A stretch of DNA of 64,000 nucleotides, from the NCBI RefSeq assembly GCF_024347135.1, contig NZ_AP024907.1, positions 1,231,001 through 1,295,000 on the forward strand, written 5' to 3'. Positions 15,896-25,174 of the stretch are shown in pieces. The DNA is from Vibrio spartinae. Lineage in GTDB: Bacteria; Pseudomonadota; Gammaproteobacteria; Enterobacterales; Vibrionaceae. The notes below the pieces were generated by a model. It had not been told where the DNA came from. It saw nothing but the letters and a program-made list of their open reading frames with translations, and made no database searches. A program made the translations under genes and the position numbers. How positions within the stretch are numbered: position 1 is the first letter of the stretch; every line of letters begins with the position of its first letter.

Positions 15896-17314
15896 TTATT
15901 CAATTTCTTTCAGACGAGCAGTGAAGTGGCGTAGCACGGGTGGTTCGTAGGTGAAATCCAGCCCCTTCACGTTATGAGCATTCTTTTTGACTTTCTCAAA
16001 CGCTTCGATAACGAAGTCCATGTGCGTTTGAGTGTAAGTCGCGCGAGGAATCGTCAGGCGTAACAACTCAGCAGGGCAAGGGTGCTGTTGGCCCGTTGCC
16101 GGGTCACGGCCTAATAGTAACGAACCGATTTCCACCGCGCGGATACCGGCGACTTTGTAGAGCTCACAAGCCAAAGCATGAGCTGGGAATTGATGTGAAG
16201 GGATATGAGGTAATAGTTTTCCTGCATCAACGAATGCGGCGTGACCGCCGGCTTGCTGACACACAACCCCAATGGCTTCCAAGCCATCAACAAGGTACTG
16301 AACCTGACTGATACGGTACTCTAACCAGTCCTGACGCATGCCATCGTAAAGGCCGACCGCAAGTCGTTCCATGGCACCGCCTTCAAGACCACCATAGGTA
16401 GGGAAACCTTCTTGAACGACACAAAGTGTACGACATTCAGTGTAAGCGTCCATCATCGATTCATCTTTGAAACACAACAGTCCGCCCATTTGAACCATTG
16501 CATCTTTCTTCGCTGACATGGCTAAGCCATCTGCGTATTGATAAGTTTCACGCGTGATTTCTTCGATCGTCCAATCTTGGTAACCGGGCTCACGTTGTTG
16601 AATAAAGTAAGCATTCTCGGCAAAACGCGCTGAGTCCATGATGACAGGGATATCGTAACGTTGAGCAATCGTGTATACCGCTTTCAAGTTCGCAATAGAG
16701 ACCGGCTGCCCACCTGCCGAGTTACAAGTAATTGTGCTGACAATGTAAGGAACGTTCGCGGGTCCCGCTTCTTCAATCGCCATTTCAAGTTTCGCGATGT
16801 CAAAGTTACCTTTGAAATCGGCATTGACAGACGTATCGAACGCATCTTCGGTATAGACGTTTTTCGCCACACAGCAGTTAACCTGAGTGTGACCTTGCGT
16901 GGTGTCGAAGAAGTAGTTAGACAGTGCCACCATTTTTGAACGGTCTAGGCCTTTTTCTTGTTCACGTTTTTTAATCAGAACAGGAATATAGATTTGTTCT
17001 GCACCACGACCTTGGTGCGTTGGAATCGTTAATTCATAACCGAAGATATCTTTTACCGCATTCGCAAGCGTGTAGTAGCTGCGGCTGCCACTGTATGCTT
17101 CGTCGCCCATCAGCATTGCGGCTTGCATTCTTTGAGTGATAGAGCCGGTGCCGCTGTCAGTGAGCAGGTCAATGAACACATCATCACTATCTAAAAGGAA
17201 CGGGTTCATACCTGCTTTAAGGATGGCTTCTTCACGATGTTCACGCGTGGTACGTTTTACTGGTTCAACCACACGAATGCGAAATGGTTCTGGTAAGTGT
17301 TTAAAGTTTTCCAT
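15896..17314 (-). CDS. tnaA: Tryptophanase
   Basis: This 472-residue PLP enzyme splits tryptophan to indole, pyruvate and ammonia. The PLP-binding lysine lies in SAKKDAMV near residue 270. Other family stretches are [37 protein letters not shown] and [10 protein letters not shown]. Length and N-terminus ([20 protein letters not shown]) match E. coli TnaA. A candidate tnaC leader lies about 375 bases upstream, with an ERIC element between the two. Indole is a signal in Vibrio biofilm and grazing resistance, so the operon may matter beyond catabolism. Confidence 0.97.
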   Translation of the reverse strand: MENFKHLPEPFRIRVVEPVKRTTREHREEAILKAGMNPFLLDSDDVFIDLLTDSGTGSITQRMQAAMLMGDEAYSGSRSYYTLANAVKDIFGYELTIPTHQGRGAEQIYIPVLIKKREQEKGLDRSKMVALSNYFFDTTQGHTQVNCCVAKNVYTEDAFDTSVNADFKGNFDIAKLEMAIEEAGPANVPYIVSTITCNSAGGQPVSIANLKAVYTIAQRYDIPVIMDSARFAENAYFIQQREPGYQDWTIEEITRETYQYADGLAMSAKKDAMVQMGGLLCFKDESMMDAYTECRTLCVVQEGFPTYGGLEGGAMERLAVGLYDGMRQDWLEYRISQVQYLVDGLEAIGVVCQQAGGHAAFVDAGKLLPHIPSHQFPAHALACELYKVAGIRAVEIGSLLLGRDPATGQQHPCPAELLRLTIPRATYTQTHMDFVIEAFEKVKKNAHNVKGLDFTYEPPVLRHFTARLKEIE

Positions 17315-17432
17315 GATAATACCTTTGAATAAATTAATTTTCGTCAGGCGATATTATTCGGCACCCGATATATATTTAGGGTGTAAAATATCGCGCTAAA
17401 TAATTAGCGATGAATTTAGAATTAAATAAATC

Positions 17433-17560
17433 TATTCCCAAACAACTTGAAGATTCAGGTAGGCGGCAAGTGAGCGAATCCCCATGAGCATAGAAACACT
17501 ATGTGATTGGGGTGAACGAACGTAGACAACACCGCTGTAACTTCAAGTGGGACGGGTATA
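17433..17560. repeat. ERIC intergenic repeat (about 128 bp)
   Basis: The block contains GTAGGCGGCAAGTGAGCGAA, then TCCCCATGAGCATAGAAACA, then CTATGTGATTGGGGTGAACG, and outer arms resembling AACTTGAAG / CTTCAAGTGGGA. It is an imperfect palindrome of the length and sequence class of enterobacterial repetitive intergenic consensus elements, which are also common in Vibrio. It is inserted between the candidate tnaC leader and tnaA, so it would be transcribed as part of the tna leader RNA and fold into a long hairpin. Confidence 0.85.
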
Positions 17561-17690
17561 TTCGAAATAACGAAACCACAACTTTAAATTAATAAAGATG
17601 AGTGCCAGTATCGAAAAACGATATCAATAGATTTAGTGTTGATGCTGATTGTTTAATCGATTCGAAAGAATGCAGAAACAACCAAGAAGG

Positions 17691-17795
17691 TTAGGCGTGT
17701 GTAAAAGAAGGTAAGATTGAGATTTGATAGTCGTGCGTGTACCAAGCTAGGGAGCTTGACCATAACTTATCTTGAATTTTTAGATTTTTACTCAT
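17691..17795 (-). CDS. tnaC: Candidate TnaC leader peptide (34 aa)
   Basis: A short ORF about 375 bases upstream of tnaA, on the same strand, encodes a peptide with Trp18, Asp22, Ile25 and Pro29. E. coli TnaC, which stalls the ribosome when free tryptophan is bound, uses Trp12, Asp16, Ile19 and Pro24. The Trp-Asp and Trp-Ile spacings agree exactly; the Pro is one residue closer. Five residues (SFTHA) follow the Pro, as in longer TnaC homologues. The ribosome site is weak. If correct, tryptophan induces tnaA by blocking Rho-dependent termination in the leader. Identification rests on position and spacing only. Confidence 0.6.
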   Translation of the reverse strand: MSKNLKIQDKLWSSSLAWYTHDYQISILPSFTHA

Positions 17796-17884
17796 ATCTA
17801 AATCCGCTGTGAGTTATAGCTGGTTGACTGATAGATGGATTCTCAACCAAGTTTATTGGTAAGTAAATTGACTAAAATAATAAT

Positions 17885-17900
17885 TGTGACTTAAGTCATT
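17885..17900 (-). promoter_or_regulatory. Possible CRP site upstream of the tna leader
   Basis: TGTGACTTAAGTCATT is a near-palindrome resembling TGTGA-N6-TCACA; the right half is weaker. It lies about 90 bases upstream of the candidate tnaC start. The E. coli tna promoter is CRP-dependent, so catabolite control is plausible. I could not place a confident -10/-35 pair. Between here and the LysR gene (17901-18543) I see no gene: the stretch is AT-rich with a 10-bp perfect hairpin at 18147-18170 and a dubious 53-codon frame from 18346. Confidence 0.4.
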
Positions 17901-18146
17901 AAATTGAACATGGAATAAATTATATTTCATAAATAAACAGGTCGAGGATAAGAAATTTTATGACGGAAACAAATTGAAATAGAAAAATGCATTAAATATT
18001 AATAATCTTCTATAAAATACATCGATATTATTAATCGCTGCTTGATGCATTTGAATGCCGCTGTTCTTTTTGGCATTGAGGGTGGGGGCTTCGGTGACTT
18101 AGATATCAATAAACATCGCTGCCTATCACTCCGCTTTCAGCCGCTC

Positions 18147-18170
18147 ACTTTGATGCACGCGCATCAAAGT
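18147..18170. repeat. Perfect 10-bp inverted repeat in the tna-LysR gap
   Basis: ACTTTGATGC (18147-18156) and GCATCAAAGT (18161-18170) are exact complements around ACGC. No T-run follows, so it is not an evident terminator; a protein-binding site or RNA hairpin is possible. It is more than 350 bases from the nearest genes on either side. Confidence 0.5.
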
Positions 18171-18543
18171 TGTTTGAGGTGTGTGGCTATTCATCCTTTT
18201 GCTCCCGACTCCTACATATAGTTCGTATAAGATATTGTATGTTCATTTTTTATGTGTGTTCATTTTTTAATAATGTTCAAATAAAATGAACGGATGAAAT
18301 TAATGAACAAAGGTTCAATCCTAGCCTACTTCAAAGGTAGCATACTGTGATTTTCAGTCTTCTTGGCTTAAGTGGAACCGTCCCTTTTGGGAAAAAAATA
18401 GGCAGGGATGATGAAAGTATAACGTTAGATGAAGATAGCTTTTTTATCGCCGATATTCAGAGCTTTAGTACTCGCCACCTATTCTGGTTCTATTATTGTT
18501 AAAGAGACTTCTGGTTCTACTACTGCGCAAATATTATTTCTGC

Positions 18544-19458
18544 CTACAGGTTTGGTTGTAACTGAACCGTTAAATAGTCCAAGAATGACTGTACGGCTTT
18601 AGGCAGTGTGCGTCCTGCTAAGACCTGTACTTCTGTGTTCCGAATGCCCATCATTTTATCGGAAATCGGGATCGCTTTAACGACGCTGTTGCTAATGAGG
18701 CGACGCACTGAAATCTCGCCAGATAGAGAAACCCCTGAACCATTGATCGTAAATTGATTGAGCGCAGACATATAAGTGCTCACCAGAGCGGCTTCGTAGC
18801 TAAGCTGCTGTTGGCTGATACAGATATCAAAGAGCTGTCTCAGCGTGGTATCTGGGTATGGTAAAGCCAATGGATAAGCGACTAATTGTGCGAGAGTAAT
18901 TCGTTTTTTCTCTGCTAATGGATGTTTGGGGTGAACAATTGCCAATATCGGAGCTGGTTGAGTATGGACCACGCGCAATTCTGGCGTGGGAGTCAGGCTG
19001 AATGCGATGCCAATATCGGCATCACCATTTCGAATGGTGTTAGCAACTTCATGGGGGGAATACACGTCAAGCTTGAAGTGAATCCCTGAAAATTGCTTAC
19101 GGTATTCAGCAATGACATAGGGTAGAAACTCCATTGCGAATCCCTCTGTTGTGGCAATCGATACGGTTCCCTTTTGCAATCCTTCGAGCGCGTTAATTTC
19201 ACCAACGATTCTATCTGTCTCCAGTAAGACCTTTCTTGCATAAGCAGAAAGGAGTTCTCCTGCAGCACTTAAAATCATTCCTCTCGGTCTTCGTTCAAAT
19301 AATGGGGTGCCTAGATGGTTTTCGAGGCCGGATATTTGCCTACTAATCGCACTTGTTGCCACATTAAGGTGCGATGAAGCTTCACTAATAGAACCACATC
19401 TCGCTACCTCAAGGAAGTAGCGTAATGCGGGTGCGGTCAATTGATGAAAGGTGGCCAT
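18544..19458 (-). CDS. LysR-type transcriptional regulator
   Basis: This 304-residue protein has an N-terminal winged helix-turn-helix (residues 8-67: LRYFLEVARCGSISEASSHL, then VATSAISRQISGLENHLGTP) and a C-terminal periplasmic-binding-like effector domain (about 93-295). It is divergent from the peptide ABC transporter operon, with a 354-base gap that holds a strong inverted repeat at 19661-19700. LysR proteins usually control the divergent operon and themselves in response to a small ligand, here perhaps a peptide or amino acid released by the encoded peptidases. The ligand cannot be inferred. Confidence 0.9.
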   Translation of the reverse strand: MATFHQLTAPALRYFLEVARCGSISEASSHLNVATSAISRQISGLENHLGTPLFERRPRGMILSAAGELLSAYARKVLLETDRIVGEINALEGLQKGTVSIATTEGFAMEFLPYVIAEYRKQFSGIHFKLDVYSPHEVANTIRNGDADIGIAFSLTPTPELRVVHTQPAPILAIVHPKHPLAEKKRITLAQLVAYPLALPYPDTTLRQLFDICISQQQLSYEAALVSTYMSALNQFTINGSGVSLSGEISVRRLISNSVVKAIPISDKMMGIRNTEVQVLAGRTLPKAVQSFLDYLTVQLQPNL

Positions 19459-19660
19459 AGTATTTCCTTCGAATGACTAACCATTATGGTGCCCTATTAT
19501 ATAGCAAGATCGTTGCCAAAAAAGCAATGAAAGTATGCTTATTCTCTAATTGTGGCATGTAAAATAATCACCTAGTATCGAATGAAGCTTAGGCGATGAG
19601 GCGTTAAATGGAGCACCTTAGGGAGCGTGAGCACTATAGCGTCAGCAAGTTTATCACTGA

Positions 19661-19700
19661 GGAAATAACCTGTTGGAAATATGTACGTACAGTTATTTCC
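19661..19700. promoter_or_regulatory. Inverted repeat in the LysR / ABC operon control region
   Basis: GGAAATAAC (19661-19669) and GTTATTTCC (19692-19700) are exact complements. The pairing extends inward as CTGT/ACAG with a single-base bulge, leaving a loop that contains the palindrome GTACGTAC. It lies about 110 bases upstream of the transporter's first gene and could be an operator or leader-RNA hairpin. The rest of 19459-19812 shows no gene. Confidence 0.5.
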
Positions 19701-19812
19701 GGCTCACTTCTTGCCTCTTCCTCCTTAGATACTGCCCAGAAGTCGTTTGGTGTTTAGGTTATTAAAGTAATAACTATTGGTGTAAGAGTTATCACAGTAT
19801 AAGGAAATACGT

Positions 19813-21339
19813 ATGTCTCTTTTGAAAAAAACTGGACCATTTGCTATTGCTTCGATTCTAGTCATGGGATCGCAGTCGGCTACTGCCGGTAAGTCTGATG
19901 ATACCTTGGTGTATGCTTCGAACAGTTGGCCTGAAAATATCAGCCCTTATCATAATAATTTGCGTGAGGGGGTTATTCTCGGTCATCTCGCTTGGGATAC
20001 CTTAGTGTATCGTGACCCTGCTTCAGGTAAGTACCTTCCAATGTTAGCGACTGACTGGAAATGGGTCGATAGCACCCACCTTGTGCTTAATTTACGCCAA
20101 GGTGTGAAATTTCAAAATGGCGATCGTTTTAGTGCACAGGATGTTGCATTTACCTTCAACTATGCACTGACTCCTGAATCTAAGGTTGTCACGCTCCAAA
20201 ATATTAGTTGGATTAAACATGTTAATGTTTTGGATGATTACAAAGTTGAGTTCGAACTAGATAAGCCGTTTCCTGCTGCCTTGGAATATTTAGCGGGTCC
20301 ACTACCGATTTACCCCAAAGAGTATTTTGAGAAAGTTGGATTGGTCGGATTCAATAAAGCTCCCATCGGTACGGGCCCCTATCAGATCACGAAGGTGATC
20401 AATGGGCAAGAAGCAGATATGAAATTAAATGCCAATTACTTTAAAGGTAGTCCAATTGGTAAGCCCAAAATTGGTAAACTTAAATTTGTTTTGATTCCTG
20501 ATCCCGAAACACGTTTAGCTCAATTGATGACTGGACAAGTTGATTGGATTTGGCGCGTGTCTTCAGATCAGGCAGACCAATTAAAAGCGATGCCAAATTT
20601 ATCGGTATTAAGTAGCGAAACGATGCGAGTTGGCTTCTTAACCTTAAATAGTTTGGGTACCGATAGAGAAAACTCCCCATTTAAAGATCTTAAAGTTCGT
20701 CAAGCTATCAATTACGCCATCAATCGAGATGGTTTGGCTAATCAACTCGTCCGGGGCGGCAGTCGTCCACTCTACACACCTTGTTTCCCTGACCAGTTCG
20801 GTTGTCAAACCGATGCGGCGGTTAAGTATGAGTATTCACCAGAGCACGCGAAAAAACTATTGGCAGAAGCGGGTTATCCCGATGGATTTGATACCGATAT
20901 TTACGCTTATCGTGACCGAGATTATGCCGAAGCTGTGATTGGTAACTTAAGAAAAGTGGGGATTCGCGCTAAGCTCCATTATATGAATTATGCTGCACTG
21001 CGTGATGATATGCGCGCGGGTAAGGTTCCTATGTCATTTCAAACATGGGGGTCGTATTCAATCAATGATGCGTCGGCCATCATCAGTGTCTATTTCAAAG
21101 GTGGGTCGGATGACCAAGATAAGGATCAAGAAGTCAAAAGTTGGTTAGAGATTGCAGATACTTCGGTTGATCCCGAGGTTCGTAAAAGCTACTACAGCAA
21201 AGCGATTAAGAAAATTTCTCAACAGGCGTACTGGGCTCCAATGTTCTCCTATACCAGTAACTATGCATTTACCTCAGATTTAAATTTCACCGCTTATCCA
21301 GACGAATTACCACGTTTTTGGGAATCGAGTTGGAAATAG
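19813..21339 (+). CDS. Peptide ABC transporter, periplasmic binding protein (SBP_bac_5)
   Basis: This 508-residue protein has a cleavable signal peptide (MSLLKKTGPF...GSQSATAG, cut near residue 26) and the DppA/OppA-type family-5 fold (RQGVKFQNGDRFSAQDVAFT, GTGPYQI, FKDLKVRQAINYAINRDGL). It captures peptides, or peptide-like solutes, in the periplasm for the permeases encoded next. It is followed by an 8-bp stem (TTGATCAG/CTGATCAA, 21381-21402), of a kind often seen after binding-protein genes to raise their transcript level relative to the permeases. Its GC content is like the neighbouring transporter genes. Confidence 0.92.
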   Translation: MSLLKKTGPFAIASILVMGSQSATAGKSDDTLVYASNSWPENISPYHNNLREGVILGHLAWDTLVYRDPASGKYLPMLATDWKWVDSTHLVLNLRQGVKFQNGDRFSAQDVAFTFNYALTPESKVVTLQNISWIKHVNVLDDYKVEFELDKPFPAALEYLAGPLPIYPKEYFEKVGLVGFNKAPIGTGPYQITKVINGQEADMKLNANYFKGSPIGKPKIGKLKFVLIPDPETRLAQLMTGQVDWIWRVSSDQADQLKAMPNLSVLSSETMRVGFLTLNSLGTDRENSPFKDLKVRQAINYAINRDGLANQLVRGGSRPLYTPCFPDQFGCQTDAAVKYEYSPEHAKKLLAEAGYPDGFDTDIYAYRDRDYAEAVIGNLRKVGIRAKLHYMNYAALRDDMRAGKVPMSFQTWGSYSINDASAIISVYFKGGSDDQDKDQEVKSWLEIADTSVDPEVRKSYYSKAIKKISQQAYWAPMFSYTSNYAFTSDLNFTAYPDELPRFWESSWK

Positions 21340-21380
21340 TCTGATGTCTTGAAGGCGTGTTAGTCAGGGCATTCGTTATT

Positions 21381-21402
21381 TTGATCAGTTTAAGCTGATC
21401 AA
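21381..21402 (+). terminator. Intercistronic hairpin after the binding-protein gene
   Basis: TTGATCAG and CTGATCAA pair perfectly around TTTAAG. No poly-T tract follows, so it more likely stabilises the upstream mRNA or attenuates read-through than ends transcription fully. Confidence 0.5.
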
Positions 21403-21425
21403 TTGTAGAAATATGGAGGTACACC

Positions 21426-22343
21426 ATGTTGGGATATTGTATGCGGCGTTTGCTGATGGCAATGAGTGTGGCATTCACCGTATCGGTTGTCTGTTTTATG
21501 CTGCTCCATCTTTCTGGTGATTTAGCAACCGCGATCGCTGGTCCAGAAGCAAGTAGCGATCAAATCGAACAGATTCGTGTTCAATTTGGCTTAGATAAGC
21601 CGATTTATGTTCAGTACGTTAGTTGGTTATGGGGGGCGCTTCACCTCGATTTCGGTGACTCCTATTATTTTCCAGAAGCGGTGATTTCTCTTATTGGTGA
21701 ACGGCTACCCGTTACACTAACGTTAGGCGCGGTCGCGCTTGGTGTTGCAACCTTGGTTGCCATTCCTTTGGGGGTGATTGCTGCAATTAAACAAGATACG
21801 TGGATTGACCGTCTGGCACTACTCATCGCAGTGTTTGGACAAGCCATGCCGAGCTTTTTCTTCGGTTTAGTACTTATCATCGTTTTTGCCGTCAATCTTC
21901 ACTGGTTGCCAGCCGGTGGTACCGGAACATGGCAGCATTTCATCCTGCCTGCTGTGGCTCTGGGGTATTACGCCACGCCATCGATCATGCGTTTGACCCG
22001 TACCGGCATGCTAGAAGTGTTAGGTTCAGATTACATTCGTACCGCTCGAGCGAAAGGGATCAGCGAAACACGAGTCGTCCTGAAGCATGCTCTCCGTAAT
22101 GCGGTGATTCCTGTCGTCGCCTTATTGGCAGTTGAATTAGGCTTTATGCTCGGTGGTTCTATTGTTATTGAATCGGTGTTTTCTCTACGCGGCCTAGGTC
22201 AGCTTGCTTGGGATTCAATTGCTCGCAACGATTATCCGGTTGTTCAAGCCGTGGTGCTACTTATTGCAGTGTTCTATATCGTGTTGACCTTTTTGGCTGA
22301 CTTACTCAACGCTGTGCTTGACCCTAAACTACGTATTGCCTGA
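21426..22343 (+). CDS. Peptide ABC transporter permease (DppB-like)
   Basis: This 305-residue inner-membrane permease has six predicted helices, the N-terminal GYCMRRLLMAMSVAFTVSVV typical of DppB/OppB proteins, and the EAA loop (DYIRTARAKGISETRVVLKH, near 200-220) that docks on the ATPases. ATGGAGGTACACC provides a good ribosome site. It is the second gene of the five-gene transporter set; the next gene begins 15 bases later. Confidence 0.92.
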   Translation: MLGYCMRRLLMAMSVAFTVSVVCFMLLHLSGDLATAIAGPEASSDQIEQIRVQFGLDKPIYVQYVSWLWGALHLDFGDSYYFPEAVISLIGERLPVTLTLGAVALGVATLVAIPLGVIAAIKQDTWIDRLALLIAVFGQAMPSFFFGLVLIIVFAVNLHWLPAGGTGTWQHFILPAVALGYYATPSIMRLTRTGMLEVLGSDYIRTARAKGISETRVVLKHALRNAVIPVVALLAVELGFMLGGSIVIESVFSLRGLGQLAWDSIARNDYPVVQAVVLLIAVFYIVLTFLADLLNAVLDPKLRIA

Positions 22344-22357
22344 GGAAGGAGAGGATA

Positions 22358-23251
22358 ATGACGGTTATGACGATGCCAACACATCTCCCTGAGATACCAC
22401 CGTGGCGCAAAGCAATACATCATTTGTTTGGCCATCATAGTTTGACACTTGGAACGGTCATTTTGTTACTAATAGTGGCTGGTGCGTTATTTGCGCCCCT
22501 TATTGCGCCCTATGACCCATTTGATCAAGATGTGATGCGTCGAATGCTACCCCCGTTCTGGCATGACAACGGTAGCTGGGAACATATTTTGGGGACAGAT
22601 AAACTTGGTAGGGATTATTTTTCTCGCCTACTATATGGCGCTCGGATTTCTTTGGTGATTGGTTTTGCAGCTGCGTGTATTTCGGGTGTTATTGGCACGA
22701 CTTTTGGCATTTTAGCGGGCTACTTTGGTGGCCGAACGGATGCCGTGATCAGTTATCTCATTACAACGCGCCTCTCTATGCCTGTGATATTAATAGCATT
22801 AGCAATGTCCTCGTTAGTGGGGGGCTCACTGGATGTCGTCATACTACTATTAGGCTTTCTATTGTGGGATCGCTTTGCTGTTGTGGCACGGGCTACGACT
22901 CAGCAGCTAAGAGACGCTGAGTTTATCGCGTCAGCGAAAGTACTCGGCGCTTCAACTCGTTACATCTTGATTCGCGAGTTACTGCCAAATATTTTAAGTC
23001 CGTTAATCGTTGTTATCACATTAGAAATGGCCCATGCCATCCTGCTTGAAGCAACGTTGTCTTTCCTCGGCTTAGGCGTTCAACCGCCATTGCCATCTTG
23101 GGGGTTAATGGTCGCTGAGGGTAAGGCATACATGTTTTTTCAGCCATGGGTTATTGCTGTTCCAGGAATCGCACTAATGATATTAGTGATGGCCATTAAC
23201 CTCGTTGGTGATGGTTTGCGTGATCTCAATGCACCCACTAACCGTAGTTAA
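22358..23251 (+). CDS. Peptide ABC transporter permease (DppC-like)
   Basis: This 297-residue partner permease has an N-terminal cytoplasmic stretch, a first helix near 27-50, and the DppC/OppC pattern (GTDKLGRDYFSRLLYGARIS near 70-90). The EAA loop is EFIASAKVLGASTRYILIRE. It pairs with the DppB-like protein to form the translocation channel. Spacing to the neighbouring genes (15 and 12 bases) indicates one operon. Confidence 0.92.
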   Translation: MTVMTMPTHLPEIPPWRKAIHHLFGHHSLTLGTVILLLIVAGALFAPLIAPYDPFDQDVMRRMLPPFWHDNGSWEHILGTDKLGRDYFSRLLYGARISLVIGFAAACISGVIGTTFGILAGYFGGRTDAVISYLITTRLSMPVILIALAMSSLVGGSLDVVILLLGFLLWDRFAVVARATTQQLRDAEFIASAKVLGASTRYILIRELLPNILSPLIVVITLEMAHAILLEATLSFLGLGVQPPLPSWGLMVAEGKAYMFFQPWVIAVPGIALMILVMAINLVGDGLRDLNAPTNRS

Positions 23252-23263
23252 GTCGGAGGTACT

Positions 23264-24253
23264 ATGGAAGCGTTACTTAAGGTAGAAAATCTGCGTGTAA
23301 GTTTACCAACGGCAAACGGTCAGCTAAATGCTGTACGCGGTATTGATATTGACGTTGCGAAAGGGGAGATGCTGTGTATTGTTGGCGAATCAGGTTGTGG
23401 TAAATCGATGACGTCAATGGCGTTAATGGGGCTACTTCCTAAAAAAGCTCAGGTTGACGCAAATAAAATTGAATTTGATGGTATCGATCTACTCAATGCC
23501 AATAAGAAACAACGCAGTGCGCTACGTGGGATGCGCATGTCGATGATTTTTCAAGAGCCGATGACGTCGCTTAATCCATCTTATAAGCTTGGTGACCAAT
23601 TATGCGAAGGGGTCATTGCGCACAAAAATATTTCACTGGCCGAGGCAAGAAAGCGAGCCATTTATTTACTCGAACGAGCAGGTGTACCTTATCCCGAAGA
23701 GCGTCTAAATCAGTACCCACATCAGCTTTCTGGTGGCTTACGCCAGCGGGTGATGATTGCGATGGCATTGATGTGTGAGCCTGATTTAATTATTGCTGAT
23801 GAGCCAACCACAGCATTGGATGTCACGATTCAGGCGCAGATTTTAAAACTGATTCGAGAGCTACAACGAGAATTTGGAGCGGCGGTTATTTTTATCACTC
23901 ATGATCTGGGTGTGGTGGCCCGCATTGCTGACCGCGTTGCTGTCATGTATGCGGGGCAAGTGGTAGAGACGGGGTCGGTGAAATCAATTTTTGCTGAGCC
24001 TCAACATCCTTATACTCAGGGATTACTCAGTTGCATTCCAATTCCAGGACTTACTAAGCCGGGAGAAGCGCTAGCGACCATTTCTGGTGTGGTTCCGAGC
24101 CTAATCGGTGAGAGTAAAGGTTGTGCATTTGCAAATCGTTGTGAGCGAGGTACTGAAACATGCCGCTCTCAGTCCCCCGAGTTAATTACGTGTGGTGTTA
24201 ATCATACGGTGCGATGTCCAATCGCGATACACCAGTTACAGGAGGCTTCATAA
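23264..24253 (+). CDS. Peptide ABC transporter ATPase (DppD-like)
   Basis: This 329-residue ATPase has Walker [10 protein letters not shown] near residue 43, the signature LSGGLRQRV near 158, Walker [13 protein letters not shown] near 178, and the C-terminal oligopeptide-transporter extension with cysteines ([14 protein letters not shown]) found in DppD/OppD. It powers the importer as half of a heterodimer with the next gene product. GGAGGT precedes the ATG. Its TAA shares one base with the following ATG. Confidence 0.93.
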   Translation: MEALLKVENLRVSLPTANGQLNAVRGIDIDVAKGEMLCIVGESGCGKSMTSMALMGLLPKKAQVDANKIEFDGIDLLNANKKQRSALRGMRMSMIFQEPMTSLNPSYKLGDQLCEGVIAHKNISLAEARKRAIYLLERAGVPYPEERLNQYPHQLSGGLRQRVMIAMALMCEPDLIIADEPTTALDVTIQAQILKLIRELQREFGAAVIFITHDLGVVARIADRVAVMYAGQVVETGSVKSIFAEPQHPYTQGLLSCIPIPGLTKPGEALATISGVVPSLIGESKGCAFANRCERGTETCRSQSPELITCGVNHTVRCPIAIHQLQEAS

Positions 24254-25080
24254 TGGATTATGCGTTAGAACTCTGTTGTCTTTCTCGTCATTTTGAGATG
24301 AAAAAAGGGATGTGGGCTAAAAAAACTCGGTTTACCGCCGTAGATAACATTAACCTGAGGGTAAAGCCGGGTGAAGTCGTGGGTTTAGTGGGAGAGTCAG
24401 GATGTGGGAAAAGTACTCTTGCTAAGATGATTCTTGGCTTGCTTGAGCCGAGTGATGGGGATGTGCTGATTGCTGATAAGCAGATTGATTTATCAAACCG
24501 GATGGCGTTGGCAAGAATGATTCAGCCGATTTTCCAAGACCCATACTCATCGCTGAACCCACGCAAGAAAATCTACGATATTATTCGTTTGCCGCTTAAA
24601 TTACATAAAATGGGCAGTAATAGCGAGCAAGATCGCGAAGTGCGACAAATCGCCCAAAAAGTTGGATTACCTGAACGTCTGTTGGAACAATTTCCCGGGC
24701 AGCTTTCTGGTGGGCAGAGGCAACGAGTGGCGATTGCCCGAGCGTTAATCATCAAGCCCCGAATCTTAGTGTGTGATGAGCCAACATCGGCATTAGATGT
24801 ATCCGTTCAGGCGCAAATTCTAAATTTGCTGTTATCACTAAAAGAAGAGTTTGGTTTAACGTATCTCTTTATTAGTCATAACTTAGCGGTAGTAGAGCAC
24901 TTAGCAGACCGAGTGGCTGTTATGTATCGAGGTCAAATTGTTGAACGAGGTGATGCACAACAGATCTTTCATCAACCTCAGCATCCATACACTAAAGCGT
25001 TATTGGCTTCAATTCTCACACCCGACCCAGACTTAGGTTTGCCAGAGCTTGAAGCGATTAGTTGGCAAGAGGCTAGCTAA
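24253..25080 (+). CDS. Peptide ABC transporter ATPase (DppF-like)
   Basis: This is the second ATPase, 275 residues from the ATG at 24253, where AGGAGG lies seven bases upstream; the longer frame from 24214 overlaps the preceding gene and is rejected. Walker A is [10 protein letters not shown], the signature [15 protein letters not shown], and Walker [13 protein letters not shown]. It lacks the long C-terminal cysteine region, as usual for DppF-class partners. About 94 bases separate it from the first M20 peptidase. Confidence 0.92.
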   Translation: MDYALELCCLSRHFEMKKGMWAKKTRFTAVDNINLRVKPGEVVGLVGESGCGKSTLAKMILGLLEPSDGDVLIADKQIDLSNRMALARMIQPIFQDPYSSLNPRKKIYDIIRLPLKLHKMGSNSEQDREVRQIAQKVGLPERLLEQFPGQLSGGQRQRVAIARALIIKPRILVCDEPTSALDVSVQAQILNLLLSLKEEFGLTYLFISHNLAVVEHLADRVAVMYRGQIVERGDAQQIFHQPQHPYTKALLASILTPDPDLGLPELEAISWQEAS

Positions 25081-25174
25081 CGACTTGACCACAATAAAAA
25101 ACTAATTATCCAAATGTAATGATCACGGACTTTGAAAAAGTCGGTGAGGAATTTCTACGCCTTGAGGAGCGCTT

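Noticed and set aside
17517..17640. Alternative tna leader ORF with LWFRYFEYTRP near the ERIC border
   Set aside because: No start codon in a sensible place, Trp-Pro spacing of 9, and it reads into the ERIC; the ORF at 17691-17795 fits the leader model better.
18346..18507. 53-codon GTG-started frame in the tna-LysR gap
   Set aside because: No ribosome site and ordinary AT-rich sequence; some phrases look protein-like but I cannot support a gene.
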